Positions 45,539-45,569 of a stretch of DNA of 45,569 bases are shown here, in pieces. How positions within the stretch are numbered: the stretch's first letter is position 1; each line of letters begins with the position of its first letter. Source of the stretch: Actinomycetales bacterium (GTDB taxonomy: Bacteria > Actinomycetota > Actinomycetes > S36-B12); assembly GCA_018970765.1 (NCBI GenBank), contig JAGWVT010000014.1, positions 1-45,569 on the forward strand. The letters run 5' to 3'. The notes under the pieces are model-generated. The model had not been told where the DNA came from, made no database searches, and saw nothing but the letters and a program-made list of their open reading frames with translations. A program made the translations under genes and the position numbers.

Positions 45539-45569
45539 TGCTACGCTTATACTACCCCCCACAGAGCAA
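45464..45569. repeat. Two 53-bp tandem repeat units at the right end
   Basis: Units 45464-45516 and 45517-45569, each 53 bp, start CCCACCATGC and end with a TATAC, C6, (A)AGAG block. With unit 1-53 they make three tandem copies across the joined ends. An 11-C run (45456-45466) runs into the first unit. Each unit has a TATAC/TATACT that could act as a -10 box. Confidence 0.85.

Overview
The window looks like one complete phage genome of 45,569 bp, GC-rich (clearly above 55% by eye) and densely packed. It carries no integrase, RNA polymerase or DNA polymerase. It has no tape-measure, sheath or major tail-tube gene. Instead, a portal, gp4-like adaptor, very large nozzle-like protein and three long internal virion (ejection) proteins follow the capsid genes, which points to a short-tailed, podovirus-like, probably virulent phage. 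Consensus sigma70-type promoters (TTGACA/TTGACG with 17-18 bp spacers) and strong Shine-Dalgarno sites suggest a GC-rich, probably proteobacterial host. The host cannot be named from sequence alone.

Layout. (1) 121-27250, plus strand, late region: four small overlapping genes, terL, tRNA-Gln(UUG), portal, scaffold, major capsid, adaptor, fibres, nozzle, ejection proteins, then a lysis cassette (zinc-ribbon M15 peptidase, membrane proteins, nested spanin-like pair). (2) 27305-29892, minus strand: tRNA-Leu(CAA), a small gene, a C5-cytosine methyltransferase with an HNH endonuclease gene nested out of frame inside it, and a ribbon-helix-helix regulator, behind a consensus promoter. (3) 30107-35100, minus strand, early recombination operon: ssb, a RecB/Cas4-like nuclease, a Bet-type annealase and many small genes, running from promoter 35165-35137 to terminator 30084-30047. 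(4) 35293-43080, plus strand, early/replication region: a Cro-like regulator, a replication initiator with an origin-like iteron block inside it, a DnaC-like loader, a PAPS-reductase-family enzyme, a RusA-like resolvase, a run of small zinc-finger and coiled-coil genes, a GNAT acetyltransferase and terS. (5) 43081-43448, noncoding, with repeated A-tract+GTGCG motifs. (6) 43739-45180, minus strand, seven very small genes, several with paired CxxC motifs and two with a shared hairpin leader. (7) 45464-45569 joined to 1-53: three 53-bp tandem units that run across the circularised ends.

How it works together. Replication appears to borrow the host replisome through the initiator and loader. SSB, Bet, the Fe-S nuclease and RusA supply recombination, probably to make concatemers for packaging. 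TerS and TerL are about 4 kb apart across the ends, with both noncoding repeat arrays between them, so that interval is the best place to look for the packaging site and the late promoters. The methyltransferase module probably protects or marks the DNA. Functions are assigned from motifs and remembered family resemblance only; no database search was run.
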